From assembly GCA_904420585.1 (NCBI GenBank), contig CAJFVX010000024.1, positions 62,001 through 126,000 of the forward strand: a stretch of DNA of 64,000 nt. Reading direction: 5' to 3'. The notes below the pieces were generated by a model. It saw only the letters and a list, made by a program, of their open reading frames with translations, was not told the origin of the DNA and did not search any database. Source of the stretch: Candidatus Howiella intestinavium (GTDB lineage Bacteria; Bacillota; Clostridia; Oscillospirales; Acutalibacteraceae). Numbering within the stretch: the first letter of the stretch is position 1; the number at the start of each line of letters is the position of its first letter. The position numbers were made by a program, and so were the translations under genes. This document shows positions 35,274 through 44,115 of this stretch, one piece after another.

Positions 35274-36734
35274 GTGACAAATATGCAAAGAGAATCCAAT
35301 CCGCAAGCCAATTACACCGAGGCCTATCGGCCCCAGTATCACATCACCCCCGAATCGGGCTGGCTGAACGATCCCAATGGCATGGTCTATTACCACGGCC
35401 GGTACCACTTCTTTTACCAGTATTACCCCGACAGCAAGTTTCCGGCCGACATAAAATATTGGGGCCATGTATCCAGCGAAGATCCTGCACACTGGGAACA
35501 GCATCCCGTGGCCCTGGCGCCGGATGCCTACGGTTCCATCTGGTCGGGCTCGGCGGTGGTGGACTGGAACAATACCAGCGGCCTTTTTGACGATACAGCC
35601 GATAAGACCGGCCTGGTGGCCTACTATACCAGCTTTGAACTGGGCACCGGCCGGCAGCGGCAGTGCATGGCCTACTCTACCGACGACGGCATCACCTGGC
35701 AGAAGTATAAGGGCGGCGCGCCGGTTATCGATACGGACGATGACCCGCTGAGCGACGGCGCTTTTCGGGATCCCAAGGTCTTCTGGCATGAGGAAAGCGG
35801 ACAGTGGATGATGATTGTAGCCGGCGGGCCGGTGCGGTTTTATTCCTCCTCCAACCTCATCGACTGGAAGCCCCAGGGCATGCAGCCTGCCATCACCACC
35901 GAGTGCCCGGATTTCTACCGGCTGCCGGTGGATGGGGATGAGAGCCGGCAGAAATGGGTGCTCAGCGGCGCCGGCGTGTGGTATATGATCGGGGACTTTA
36001 AGGAAGTGGACGGCCTGTGGACCTTCGTCCCCGACTCCGACCAGCGGTACAATTTCAATTTCGGCCCCGATGTATATGCGGGCCAGACCTTCTCGGACGT
36101 GCCCGGCCGGCGCATCCTGATGGAGTGGATGGTGCATATCGGCTATCCCTTTGAAACCGGCAGCATCACCGACCCCTGGAACGGGGCCATTACCCTGCCC
36201 TATGAAATCCGCCTGGAAACCCGGGAGGAGGAAATCAAGCTGGTACAGGAGCCGGTGGAGGAACTGGCCGATCTGCGGTCGAAAGAACACAGCTGGGAAA
36301 ATCTCCTGCTTACAGAAGATACGCCAAATCCGCTTGCAGATTTGCAGCTGGACAAATGCGAAATCCTGGCCCGGATTGATATGAGCGGGGCAGAGGAGGC
36401 AGCCTTTGATCTGCGGCTGGGCAATAACCAGGTAACCACCGTGTCCTATAACCGCCTAACCGGTATGCTCTCGGTGGACAGGCGCGCGTCGGGGGCCAAT
36501 CCCAAGCCGGATTTCCCCGATGTCTATACAAAATCTATCAAGGCGCAGAACGGGATAATCGAACTGCACATGTTCCTGGATTGGTCCTCTCTGGAGGTCT
36601 TTGCCGACGGGTCGGTCTGCACCGCCCTTATCTACCCGGACAGGGACAGCACAGGGCTCGGCCTGCGGGTCGCCGGCGGTACAGCCAAGGTGGAGCGGCT
36701 GCAGATTTTTGAGCAAGCGTCCATGTTCCGGTAA
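35274..36734 (+). CDS. Cytoplasmic GH32 beta-fructosidase
   Basis: This protein of 486 residues has no signal peptide. The GH32 triad is intact: WLNDPNG (D33), FRDPKV (D166) and TECPD (E210). It would hydrolyse sucrose, sucrose-6-phosphate or short fructo-oligosaccharides after uptake. The GTG at 35274 follows GGAAGG; an internal ATG at 35283 is possible. Only 51 bases separate it from the secreted GH32 gene, and no terminator is seen there, so the two are likely one transcript. Both therefore share the upstream operator. Confidence 0.9.
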   Translation: MTNMQRESNPQANYTEAYRPQYHITPESGWLNDPNGMVYYHGRYHFFYQYYPDSKFPADIKYWGHVSSEDPAHWEQHPVALAPDAYGSIWSGSAVVDWNNTSGLFDDTADKTGLVAYYTSFELGTGRQRQCMAYSTDDGITWQKYKGGAPVIDTDDDPLSDGAFRDPKVFWHEESGQWMMIVAGGPVRFYSSSNLIDWKPQGMQPAITTECPDFYRLPVDGDESRQKWVLSGAGVWYMIGDFKEVDGLWTFVPDSDQRYNFNFGPDVYAGQTFSDVPGRRILMEWMVHIGYPFETGSITDPWNGAITLPYEIRLETREEEIKLVQEPVEELADLRSKEHSWENLLLTEDTPNPLADLQLDKCEILARIDMSGAEEAAFDLRLGNNQVTTVSYNRLTGMLSVDRRASGANPKPDFPDVYTKSIKAQNGIIELHMFLDWSSLEVFADGSVCTALIYPDRDSTGLGLRVAGGTAKVERLQIFEQASMFR

Positions 36735-36762
36735 GGGCCGGATAAGACTGTATGATCATGAA

Positions 36763-36795
36763 AAAAGGAGGATGCGTCCGACGCATCCTCCTTTT
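36763..36795. terminator. Bidirectional terminator between GH32 and ptsI
   Basis: AAAAGGAGGATGCGT (36763-36777) pairs with 36781-36795 in a perfect 15-bp stem with a 3-base loop. A-tract and T-tract flanks allow use by both convergent operons. Confidence 0.88.
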
Positions 36796-36817
36796 CGCTA
36801 TATGGAAGTGACTAAGA

Positions 36818-38539
36818 TTATCTTTCCGCACAGGCGGCCTGCAGATACTTCTCAATATCCGCAGCAGTAGGCAGCAGCATAGCTTCGGCAGCCGTCCGCA
36901 CCGCGTCGGCCCGGGTCCAGGAGGCGATGCGGGCGCGGGTAGCCAGTATTGCTGCGGGGCTTACGCTGAATTCGTCCAGCCCAAAGGCCAGCAGCAGGGG
37001 AATCATCAGGGGATCGGCGGCTGCTTCGCCGCACATGCCCACCGGAATCCCCACCGCCTTGGCCGACTCGATAATGCGGCGGATACTCCGCAGCACGGCC
37101 GGATGATAGGGGGTATACAGCTTCCCCACCTTGGCGTTGCCCCGGTCGACCTCCAGGGTGTACTGGATTAAATCGTTGGTGCCAATGCTGAAAAAGTCTG
37201 CTTCTGCGGCCAAAACGTCGGACAAAACGGATGCGGCGGCCGTCTCAACCATAATGCCTACAGAAATATCCTTATCATAGGCGATCCCTTCCGTATCCAG
37301 TTCGGCCTTGCATTGGGCCAGCAGTTCCTTTGCGGCGCGCACCTCGTCTAATCCGGTGATGAGGGGAAGCATAATCCGGATATTTCCATGGGAGGCCCCG
37401 GCCCGCAGCAGAGCCCGCAGCTGCACCTTGAAAATGTCCGGCCGGTCCAGGCAGAAGCGGATGGCCCGGTGCCCCAGAAAGGGGTTATCCTCCTTCTCCA
37501 GCCCTAAGTAGGGGATATCCTTGTCCCCGCCCACGTCCAGGGTGCGGATGATAACCTCCCTGCCGGCCATGCTGTCGGCCACCTCTTTGTAGACGGCGTA
37601 CTGCTCCTCTTCGGTGGGCAGGGCCGCCCTGTCCATAAAAAGGAACTCGGTGCGGAACAGGCCGATGCCCTCGGCCGACGCAGCGGCGGCCGCAGCCGCA
37701 TCTTCCGCCGAGCCGATGTTGGCGTATAGCTTGAAGACCCTTCCGTCCCCGTCCAGGGTGGGTTTTCCCCGGAACTTTTCCAGCATCCGCCGCTTTTCCA
37801 AGCAGGCTTCCCGCTTGGCCTCATATGCGGCCAACTGGTCGGCGCCGGGGGAGAGAAGGGCGCATCCCTCGTCCCCGTCCACAATCAGGATCTGTCCGTC
37901 GGCTACCTGCTCCAGCGCGCCCGGAACACTGAGTACCGCCGGCAGCTCCAGGGAACGGGCCAGGATGGCCGAATGGCTGGTCCGGCCGCCCGTCTCGGTC
38001 AGGATGGCGGCCACGTTTTCCTTTTGCAGCCCCACAGTCATGCTGGGGGTCAGGTCGTGGGCCACCAGAACGGAGCCTGCCGGCAGGGCGGCCAGATCCA
38101 CCGGCTGCCGGTTCAAAAGGATTTGCAGCATGCGGGTGCGGATATCCCGTATATCCGTAGCCCGCTGACGCATGAGTTCGTCATCCATGCCGGCGAACAT
38201 GTCGGCGTACATGCTGCACACCGTATCCAGAGCGGCCTCGGCGCACTGGCCGCCGTCGATGGATTCCTTCATCTGGGAGAGCATAAAGGGATCCTGCAGC
38301 ATGGTGATCTGTCCGCTGAGGATTTCGGCCTCCTTTTCGCCAACCCGGGCTTTCAGATTGTCCGCCATGTCCTGCGTTGCAGCGCAGAAGGCGTCCACAG
38401 CCGCCTGTAAGCGCTCTTTTTCCTTATCCGCGCCGCCGAAGGCGACGCCGGAATAGTCCAGGGAGGGTTCCCGGACACAGACGGCCTTCCCGATGCCGAT
38501 GCCGCCGCTGGCGGCGATTCCGTGTAAGGTCATATCCAT
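36818..38539 (-). CDS. ptsI: PTS enzyme I (phosphoenolpyruvate-protein phosphotransferase)
   Basis: This protein of 573 residues starts the PTS phosphorelay by taking phosphate from PEP and passing it to HPr. The active histidine is in TGGRTSHSAILARS (H189). The PEP-binding barrel shows GLFRTEFLFMD, FFSIGTNDLIQYT and the Cys motif GMCGEAAAD. The length fits the family. It lies last in the fruR-fruK-fruA-ptsH-ptsI operon, 119 bases after ptsH. General PTS genes within a fructose operon suggest that this is the main phosphorelay of the cell, or a dedicated one. Confidence 0.95.
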   Translation of the reverse strand: MDMTLHGIAASGGIGIGKAVCVREPSLDYSGVAFGGADKEKERLQAAVDAFCAATQDMADNLKARVGEKEAEILSGQITMLQDPFMLSQMKESIDGGQCAEAALDTVCSMYADMFAGMDDELMRQRATDIRDIRTRMLQILLNRQPVDLAALPAGSVLVAHDLTPSMTVGLQKENVAAILTETGGRTSHSAILARSLELPAVLSVPGALEQVADGQILIVDGDEGCALLSPGADQLAAYEAKREACLEKRRMLEKFRGKPTLDGDGRVFKLYANIGSAEDAAAAAAASAEGIGLFRTEFLFMDRAALPTEEEQYAVYKEVADSMAGREVIIRTLDVGGDKDIPYLGLEKEDNPFLGHRAIRFCLDRPDIFKVQLRALLRAGASHGNIRIMLPLITGLDEVRAAKELLAQCKAELDTEGIAYDKDISVGIMVETAAASVLSDVLAAEADFFSIGTNDLIQYTLEVDRGNAKVGKLYTPYHPAVLRSIRRIIESAKAVGIPVGMCGEAAADPLMIPLLLAFGLDEFSVSPAAILATRARIASWTRADAVRTAAEAMLLPTAADIEKYLQAACAER

Positions 38540-38598
38540 GCCCCTTTCCGTAAAGCATGCAGCGCCCCGCGCTGGTGTCGTGTGTATATATGGGGGAA

Positions 38599-38628
38599 CC
38601 GCGGCGGGGCTGGCAGCTTCCGCCGCGG
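38599..38628 (-). other. Intercistronic hairpin between ptsH and ptsI
   Basis: CCGCGGCGG (38599-38607) pairs with CCGCCGCGG (38620-38628). No T-run follows, so it is more likely an RNA stabiliser or a partial attenuator that adjusts the ptsH:ptsI ratio than a terminator. Confidence 0.5.
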
Positions 38629-38658
38629 CTGTATGAAAACATCTGCACTCCGCCGGTT

Positions 38659-38922
38659 TTATTCGCCCAGCCCCGCTTCCACCAGCTCTACGGCGGCTTT
38701 CAGGCAGGCCTCCTCATCCGGGCCGTCGCAGCGGATTTCAATATCCGTCCCCTGCTTGATGCAGGCGGCCATAAGGTTCATAATGCTTTTTCCGTTGACC
38801 TCCCGGTCGCCGGCCAGAATGGTGACATCGCAGGTAAAGGGGGTGACCGTCTTGATGAATAACTGGGCGGGGCGCATGTGCATCCCCATGGGATTGATGA
38901 CCTTGGTTTTTGCCGATACCAT
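38659..38922 (-). CDS. ptsH: HPr phosphocarrier protein
   Basis: This protein of 87 residues carries phosphate from enzyme I to EIIA. The active site is H15 within GMHMRPAQL. The regulatory Ser46 is in NGKSIMNLMAA, the site of HPr kinase in Firmicutes, which makes it a CcpA co-repressor. The usual Ala-Arg-Pro-Ala is Met-Arg-Pro-Ala here. AAAGGAG precedes the start. It sits between fruA and ptsI. Confidence 0.93.
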   Translation of the reverse strand: MVSAKTKVINPMGMHMRPAQLFIKTVTPFTCDVTILAGDREVNGKSIMNLMAACIKQGTDIEIRCDGPDEEACLKAAVELVEAGLGE

Positions 38923-39008
38923 AATAACATTCTCCTTTTTATCTGTAGAATTGTTCCCGCCGGGACCGGCAGCGGGCCGGCCCCTCAGCAGGAGAAGGAT
39001 GGGATTGC

Positions 39009-40991
39009 CTAGGCGGTCTTTTCGGCCTTCGGTACCCTGTTTTTCCGCAGCAGGCCCAGCAGCAGCATACCCACCACCGAACCGATGACCAGGGCCAGGA
39101 TATAGCCGAAGACATTCTGAATCAGCGGGAAGACAAAGACGCCGCCGTGGGGCGCGGGGAGCGCGCAGCCGAAGACCATGCTCAAAGCGCCGGCCACAGC
39201 CGAGCCCACCGCGCAGGAGGGGATAACCCGCAGGGGGTCGGAGGCCGCAAAGGGGATAGCGCCCTCGGTGATGAAGCAGGCGCCCATAATATAGTTGACC
39301 ACGCCCGACTTGCGCTCGTCAGGGGTGAACTTGCGCCGGAAGATGGTGGTGGCCAGGGCAATGGCCAGAGGCGGTACCATGCCGCCGATCATGACCGACG
39401 CCATCATCATATACCGGATGTCGTCGCTGGGGGCGCCGGCGGCCGCGGCTTCCACAATGGCCGCCGTGCCGGTGACGTAGGCCGCCTTGTTGAAGGGGCC
39501 GCCCATGTCGATGCTCATCATGGCGCCCAGCACCGCGCCCAGGAGGATGCGGCTGGAGCCGCCCAAGGAGCCCAAGAAGGATACGAGCCCGGTGTTGATA
39601 AGGCCCATAATAGGGTTGATGAGGCACATAAAAGCACCCATGAAAAGCACCCCAAGCACGGGATAGACCAGGATGGGCTTGATGCCCTCCAGGCTGCGGG
39701 GGAATTTATCGCAGCCCTTGCGGAGCAGGAGCATGAAGTAGCCGCCCACAAAGCCGGCCAGCAGCGCCCCCAGGAAGCCGGCGGGAATGGCCTCGGCCGC
39801 GCCGGTAATGGTCCAGAAGGAGGTGCCGGTGCTGGCCAGGTAGCCGCCTACAAAACCGACCACAAGGCCGGGCCGGTCGGCGATGCTGTAGGCGATATAG
39901 CCCGCCAGGATGGGGAGCATGAAGTTGAAGGCCGCGTTGCCCACCGTCTTAAAGAAGGCGGCCACAGGGGTATTCATACCGAAGTTGGCCGGGTCGATGG
40001 AGGCGTCGTCCAGCAGGAAGGCCAGGGCGATGAGGATGCCGCCGCCGATGACGAAGGGCAGCATGTGGGATACGCCGTTCATCAGGTGCTTGTAGATTTT
40101 CCGGCCCACCGACTCGCTCTTGCCGGCGTCGACCGCTTCCTCGCTGCCGCCGGCGTGCTGATAGACCGGCACATTGCCGCTCTCAATGCGCTGTATAAGT
40201 TCCTCCGGCTTATGGATGCCGTCAGAAACCGACACAAACAGCACCTTCTTGCCCGAGAAGCGGGCGGTTTCCACATTCCGGTCGGCGGCTACGATAATGC
40301 CGTCGGCCGCCTCAATTTCGGCGGGAGTCAGCACGTTCTTGGCGCCGCCGCTGCCGTCGGTCTCGGCCTTCAGGGGAATGCCCAGCTTTTCACCCGCCTT
40401 CTCCAGGGCCTCGGCGGCCATGTAGGTGTGGGCGATGCCGGTGGGACATGCCGTCACGGCCAGTACCCGGAAGCCCTTTTTCGCCGGTACTGCCGCCGGC
40501 TCAGCCGGCTTCTCTGCCTCTTCCGGCTCGCCGTACTTGGCCCGCTCATATTTGTCGATGATCGCAAGAAAGCTTTCGGGATCGGCCGCCGCCCGCAGTT
40601 CGGCGGTAAAGGTCGGCTCCATGAGCAGAACCATGAGGTGGGAGAGTATCTCCAGATGGAGATCCCCGTCCATAGGGGCGGCTATCATGAAGAACAAATC
40701 GGAAGGCGCGCCGTCCATGGCGCCGTAGTCCACGCCGGTGTCCAGGGTCATGGCGGCAAGGCTGGGCCGGATAACCGCGTCGGACTTGGCGTGGGGCACG
40801 GCGATGCCGGCCTCGATGGCCGTGCTGGTCTGGGACTCCCTCGCCAGGATAGCCTGCTTGTAGGCCGCCTTGTCCTTGAGGGCTCCGCCCTTATCCTGCA
40901 AATCCACCAGCAGGTCGATGGCCGATGCCTTATCAGCCGCCGTCCCGTGCAGAGCGATGCGGGACGGGGAGAGCAAATCTACAATACGCAT
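39009..40991 (-). CDS. fruA: PTS fructose transporter subunit EIIABC
   Basis: This protein of 660 residues combines all three fructose PTS domains in the order A-B-C. EIIA (~1-150) has the phosphorylated H67 in GIAVPHAKSDA. EIIB (~173-270) has C182 in VTACPTGIAHTYMAAEAL. EIIC (~300-650) has about ten helices with GGAAFIVEAA-like and GGMVPPLA segments. It imports fructose as fructose-1-phosphate. It follows fruK by 4 bases and precedes ptsH in the same operon. The linker around 150-172 is Glu/Pro/Ala rich. Confidence 0.95.
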   Translation of the reverse strand: MRIVDLLSPSRIALHGTAADKASAIDLLVDLQDKGGALKDKAAYKQAILARESQTSTAIEAGIAVPHAKSDAVIRPSLAAMTLDTGVDYGAMDGAPSDLFFMIAAPMDGDLHLEILSHLMVLLMEPTFTAELRAAADPESFLAIIDKYERAKYGEPEEAEKPAEPAAVPAKKGFRVLAVTACPTGIAHTYMAAEALEKAGEKLGIPLKAETDGSGGAKNVLTPAEIEAADGIIVAADRNVETARFSGKKVLFVSVSDGIHKPEELIQRIESGNVPVYQHAGGSEEAVDAGKSESVGRKIYKHLMNGVSHMLPFVIGGGILIALAFLLDDASIDPANFGMNTPVAAFFKTVGNAAFNFMLPILAGYIAYSIADRPGLVVGFVGGYLASTGTSFWTITGAAEAIPAGFLGALLAGFVGGYFMLLLRKGCDKFPRSLEGIKPILVYPVLGVLFMGAFMCLINPIMGLINTGLVSFLGSLGGSSRILLGAVLGAMMSIDMGGPFNKAAYVTGTAAIVEAAAAGAPSDDIRYMMMASVMIGGMVPPLAIALATTIFRRKFTPDERKSGVVNYIMGACFITEGAIPFAASDPLRVIPSCAVGSAVAGALSMVFGCALPAPHGGVFVFPLIQNVFGYILALVIGSVVGMLLLGLLRKNRVPKAEKTA

Positions 40992-40995
40992 GTTT

Positions 40996-41916
40996 TTATT
41001 CCTCCTCTTTCATATTTTGCAAGAGTTTCTGCACATCTTCCAGGGTTGCCAGGCCGTCTGAAAAAGCGGTGGCGCTGCCGGCGGCCGCACCGGTGCGCAG
41101 AGCCGTCGCATAGTCTGCCGATTGCAGCCAACCGGCCAGGAAGCCGGCCACCATGGAGTCCCCGGCGCCTACCGAGTTTTTTACCTTGCCATCGGGGGCG
41201 GCTATTCTGTGGTAAGCGCCGGTTTCATCCAGCAGGATGGCCCCGTCGCCCGCCATGGATACCAGTACGTTCCGGGCGCCCAGCTTCTGCAGTTCCGCCG
41301 CGCAGTCCCGGATGTCGTCCTCTGACTCCAAGAAGCGGTTAAAGATGGCGCCCAGTTCAAAATTATTGGGCTTGATGAGGAAGGGACGGTAGGGCAGCAC
41401 CTTGCGCAGCAAATCTCCCTCGGCATCCACAACAGCCAGTACGCCCCGGCCGGCCAGCCGCCCCAGAATCCGTTCGTAAATGTCCACCGGCAGGGCGGCG
41501 GGGATGCTGCCGGCCAACACGAGAAAATCGCCCTTTTCCAACCTGTCCAGCTTTTCAAAGAGGGCTTCCAGGTCGCCCGGACCGATATCCGGTCCCCGGC
41601 CGTTGATTTCGGTTTCCTTACCCGCCTTGATTTTCACGTTGATGCGGGTCAGCCCCTTGTCCAGGTGGATGAAGTCGGTCTGCACCCCCATCCGGGCGAG
41701 ACCCTCCTCCACCGCCCGGCCGGTGAAGCCGGCCACAAACCCCAGGGCCGTGTTGGGAACCCCCAGGTTTCGCAGCACGGTGGACACGTTGACCCCCTTG
41801 CCGCCGCACTGCACCAGCTCTTCGGTGGTTCGGTTGACGCTTCCGGCCGTAAAGGTCTCCATGCGCACTACATAGTCGATGGCCGGGTTAAAGGTTACCG
41901 TGTAGATATTGCCCAT
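40996..41916 (-). CDS. fruK: 1-phosphofructokinase
   Basis: This PfkB-family kinase of 306 residues converts fructose-1-phosphate and ATP to fructose-1,6-bisphosphate. The start at 41916 (MGNIYTVTFNPAIDYVV) follows GGAG by eight bases. The PfkB motifs are GGKGVNVSTVLRNLG and the C-terminal catalytic Asp in SVGAGDSMVAGFLAGW. It lies between fruR and fruA with spacings of four bases, so the three are one transcript. Confidence 0.94.
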   Translation of the reverse strand: MGNIYTVTFNPAIDYVVRMETFTAGSVNRTTEELVQCGGKGVNVSTVLRNLGVPNTALGFVAGFTGRAVEEGLARMGVQTDFIHLDKGLTRINVKIKAGKETEINGRGPDIGPGDLEALFEKLDRLEKGDFLVLAGSIPAALPVDIYERILGRLAGRGVLAVVDAEGDLLRKVLPYRPFLIKPNNFELGAIFNRFLESEDDIRDCAAELQKLGARNVLVSMAGDGAILLDETGAYHRIAAPDGKVKNSVGAGDSMVAGFLAGWLQSADYATALRTGAAAGSATAFSDGLATLEDVQKLLQNMKEEE

Positions 41917-41920
41917 GCTA

Positions 41921-42667
41921 TCACTCCACTTCCTTAATAGTAGCATATTGCCGGTAGCTTTCGTCGGGCAGCCGGTCGGTGAGGATGCAGGCCTTTTCCA
42001 GCCCGCAGACGGTCACCGCCGCCACCTTGCCGAACTTGCTGGCGTCGGCCAGCACATAGGTCATGTAGGCCCGTTCCACCGCCTTGGCCTTGATGCAGGC
42101 CTCCTCGGTGTCGGGGGTGGTAAAGCCCTGGTCTTTGGCGATGCCGTTGATGCCCAGAAAAGCCTTGGTAAAATTGTAGTTTCCCATAAAATCCAAGGCG
42201 GGCCCGCCTACAATCGCCTCGGTGCCGGGCTTTAGCAGCCCGCCTACCACATAGGCACGCAGCCCCTTGCGGACCAGCCGGCGGGCGCAGGAAATGCCGG
42301 TGGTCACAAAGGTGGCCTTGGATCCGGCCAGGTAGTCCACCATCCGCAGCACGGTGGTGCCGGCGTCCAGGAATACCAGATCCTCGTCGTGAACCTGCGC
42401 CGCTGCATACCGGGCAATGCGGGCCTTTTCCTCCACCTGCAGCCGGGCCTTGGCCGCTACGCTGGGTTCCTCGGTTTCAAAGGGGCGGTCGATGGCCACC
42501 GCCCCGCCGTGTACCTTGCTCAGCTTTCCCTGGGCAGCCAGGGCATTTAAATCCCGGCGGGCCGTAGCCTCGGATACGCCCAGGGCCTCACAGATTTGGG
42601 TCACGCTTACCGCGCCCTGCCTGCCGATGGCCTCCATAATTCTGCGAAAACGCTCCTCAGCCAACAT
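41921..42667 (-). CDS. fruR: DeoR-family fructose operon repressor
   Basis: This protein of 248 residues has an N-terminal DeoR HTH (VTQICEALGVSEATARRDLNAL, then GKLSKVHGGAV) and a C-terminal sugar-phosphate sensor domain (DEDLVFLDAGTTVLRMV, with the FVTTGI and ADASKFG family motifs). It is the first gene of the fructose operon, and is expected to be induced by fructose-1-phosphate. A promoter and ATTTTGATT repeats lie directly upstream, so autoregulation is likely. Confidence 0.92.
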   Translation of the reverse strand: MLAEERFRRIMEAIGRQGAVSVTQICEALGVSEATARRDLNALAAQGKLSKVHGGAVAIDRPFETEEPSVAAKARLQVEEKARIARYAAAQVHDEDLVFLDAGTTVLRMVDYLAGSKATFVTTGISCARRLVRKGLRAYVVGGLLKPGTEAIVGGPALDFMGNYNFTKAFLGINGIAKDQGFTTPDTEEACIKAKAVERAYMTYVLADASKFGKVAAVTVCGLEKACILTDRLPDESYRQYATIKEVE

Positions 42668-42685
42668 TCTGTATCACCTTGCTTT

Positions 42686-42714
42686 ATTTTGATTGAAAAT
42701 GCTGGATTTTGATT
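42686..42714 (-). promoter_or_regulatory. Direct repeats ATTTTGATT, candidate FruR operator
   Basis: ATTTTGATT occurs at 42686-42694 and 42706-42714, spaced 20 bases (two helical turns), just downstream of the fru promoter. Related TTGATT words overlap the -35 box. DeoR regulators use such direct repeats. Confidence 0.55.
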
Positions 42715-42722
42715 CCGCCTTT

Positions 42723-42751
42723 ACTATAGCATACGTCGGTCGCAAAATCAA
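42723..42751 (-). promoter_or_regulatory. Promoter of the fru-pts operon
   Basis: On the minus strand, TTGATT (42751-42746) and TATAGT (42728-42723) are 17 bases apart, and an extended TGC precedes the -10. The operators lie at the start of the transcript. Confidence 0.75.
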
Positions 42752-42960
42752 TAATAATCAATCAATTTCTTGCAATATAAATCAACAAACCTCATCCGAC
42801 AATTTTATCGCTTTTTCACAAGGAGCAGGCCCATACTATGGTATGGCCGATTTTTTTCGAAAGATTGCAGCGGGGATAAAAAAAGTGCAGAAAGGCGGAG
42901 GAGAGATCCGACTGTGCCGGGAATTCTTATAGAGAATTTTGAATCAAACGCAAATGGGTA
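42752..42960. other. AT-rich intergenic region without recognised gene
   Basis: Part of the 390-base gap between fruR and rsmD. It is AT-rich near fruR and contains short TTGATT-like words. I see no convincing reading frame, RNA or terminator here. Confidence 0.5.
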
Positions 42961-42990
42961 TTGACAAAAACCGTCAGAAGATGGGATAAT
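42961..42990 (+). promoter_or_regulatory. Promoter of rsmD-coaD operon
   Basis: A perfect TTGACA (42961-42966) is followed after 18 bases by GATAAT (42985-42990). The start codon of rsmD lies 67 bases further on. Confidence 0.75.
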
Positions 42991-43057
42991 AGTATGAACC
43001 ATTGTGATACCCGCGGACGGGATTGCGGTCCGCTTGCCATATAATCGGAGTGTTTAC

Positions 43058-43618
43058 ATGAGAGTGATAACAGGGACGGCCCGGGGCCGACGGCTGGAGA
43101 CCCTTTCGGGGGAGGATGTGCGCCCCACCGCCGACCGGGTAAAGGAAGCCATATTCAGCATATTGCAGTTTGATATAGAGGGCCGGCATTTTTTGGATTT
43201 GTTTGCCGGTTCGGGCCAGATGGGCATTGAGGCCTTAAGCCGGGGCGCGGCCGGAGCGGTTTTCGTGGACGCGGCCGACCCTTCGGTGCAGATAGTGCGG
43301 AAAAACCTGCAGGCCTGCGGATTTGCCGACCGGGCCCAGGTCTTCCGGGCGGACTATGCCTCTTATCTTGCCCGGACAAAGGAGCGATTTGACATCGCCT
43401 TTTTGGATCCGCCCTACCGGGCCGGCCTGCTGCCCGACGCACTGGAGAAAACGGCGGCCTGTATGCAGCCCCACGGGGTCATCCTCTGTGAACACCCCAT
43501 GGAGCGGAAGGGGGAAGCCCCCCTGCTGCCCGAAGAGGCGGGAGGTTTTATTAAGCAGCGGGTTTACCGGTACGGCAAAATCGCCGTAAGCCTGTACAGA
43601 AAGAAGGCGGACGCATGA
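43058..43618 (+). CDS. rsmD: 16S rRNA (guanine966-N2)-methyltransferase
   Basis: This protein of 186 residues methylates G966 of 16S rRNA. The ATG at 43058 follows GGAG by eight bases and gives the family N-terminus MRVITGTARGRRL. SAM-binding FLDLFAGSGQMGIEALSRGA and the catalytic motif IAFLDPPYRAG are present. The stop overlaps the start of coaD (ATGA). The rsmD-coaD pair is common in Firmicutes. Confidence 0.95.
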   Translation: MRVITGTARGRRLETLSGEDVRPTADRVKEAIFSILQFDIEGRHFLDLFAGSGQMGIEALSRGAAGAVFVDAADPSVQIVRKNLQACGFADRAQVFRADYASYLARTKERFDIAFLDPPYRAGLLPDALEKTAACMQPHGVILCEHPMERKGEAPLLPEEAGGFIKQRVYRYGKIAVSLYRKKADA

Positions 43619-44112
43619 AAGAGGGGATAACGGCTGTCTGTCCGGGCAGCTTTGACCCCATTACGGTAGGGCATTTGGACATTATCACCCGGGCGTCGGA
43701 GATGTTCACCAAGGTGATTGTGGTGGTCATGACCAACACTTCCAAGACGCCCAGCTTTTCGGTAGAGGAGCGCATGGAGATGATCCGCAAGGCCACTGCC
43801 GCTATTCCCAATGTGGAGGTGGACGCCTATGGCGGGCTGTTGGCCGATTACACCCGGTTGAAGCAGGCCAAGGCGATTATCAAAGGCCTGCGGGCCATGT
43901 CGGATTTTGAATATGAATTTCAGATGTCCCTGACCAACAAGAAGCTGAACCCGGATGCCGAGACGATATTTTTGACCACCCGGTCGGAGTATATGTACCT
44001 GAGTTCCAGTATGGTCAAGCTCATCGGCAGCATGGGCGGGGATATAAGGGAATTTGTGCCTGCGGTGATACACGAGGATATAAAAAGAAGATTGAGCGGA
44101 AAGGATGCGTAA
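43615..44112 (+). CDS. coaD: Phosphopantetheine adenylyltransferase
   Basis: This protein of 165 residues catalyses the fourth step of coenzyme A synthesis, phosphopantetheine + ATP to dephospho-CoA. The nucleotidyltransferase motif is PGSFDPITVGHLDII (T/HxGH). The C-terminal SSSMVKLIGSMGGDIREFVP fits the family. The upstream ATGA overlap shows coupling with rsmD, and the coiled-coil gene follows after 3 bases. Confidence 0.95.
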   Translation: MKEGITAVCPGSFDPITVGHLDIITRASEMFTKVIVVVMTNTSKTPSFSVEERMEMIRKATAAIPNVEVDAYGGLLADYTRLKQAKAIIKGLRAMSDFEYEFQMSLTNKKLNPDAETIFLTTRSEYMYLSSSMVKLIGSMGGDIREFVPAVIHEDIKRRLSGKDA

Positions 44113-44115
44113 AAT

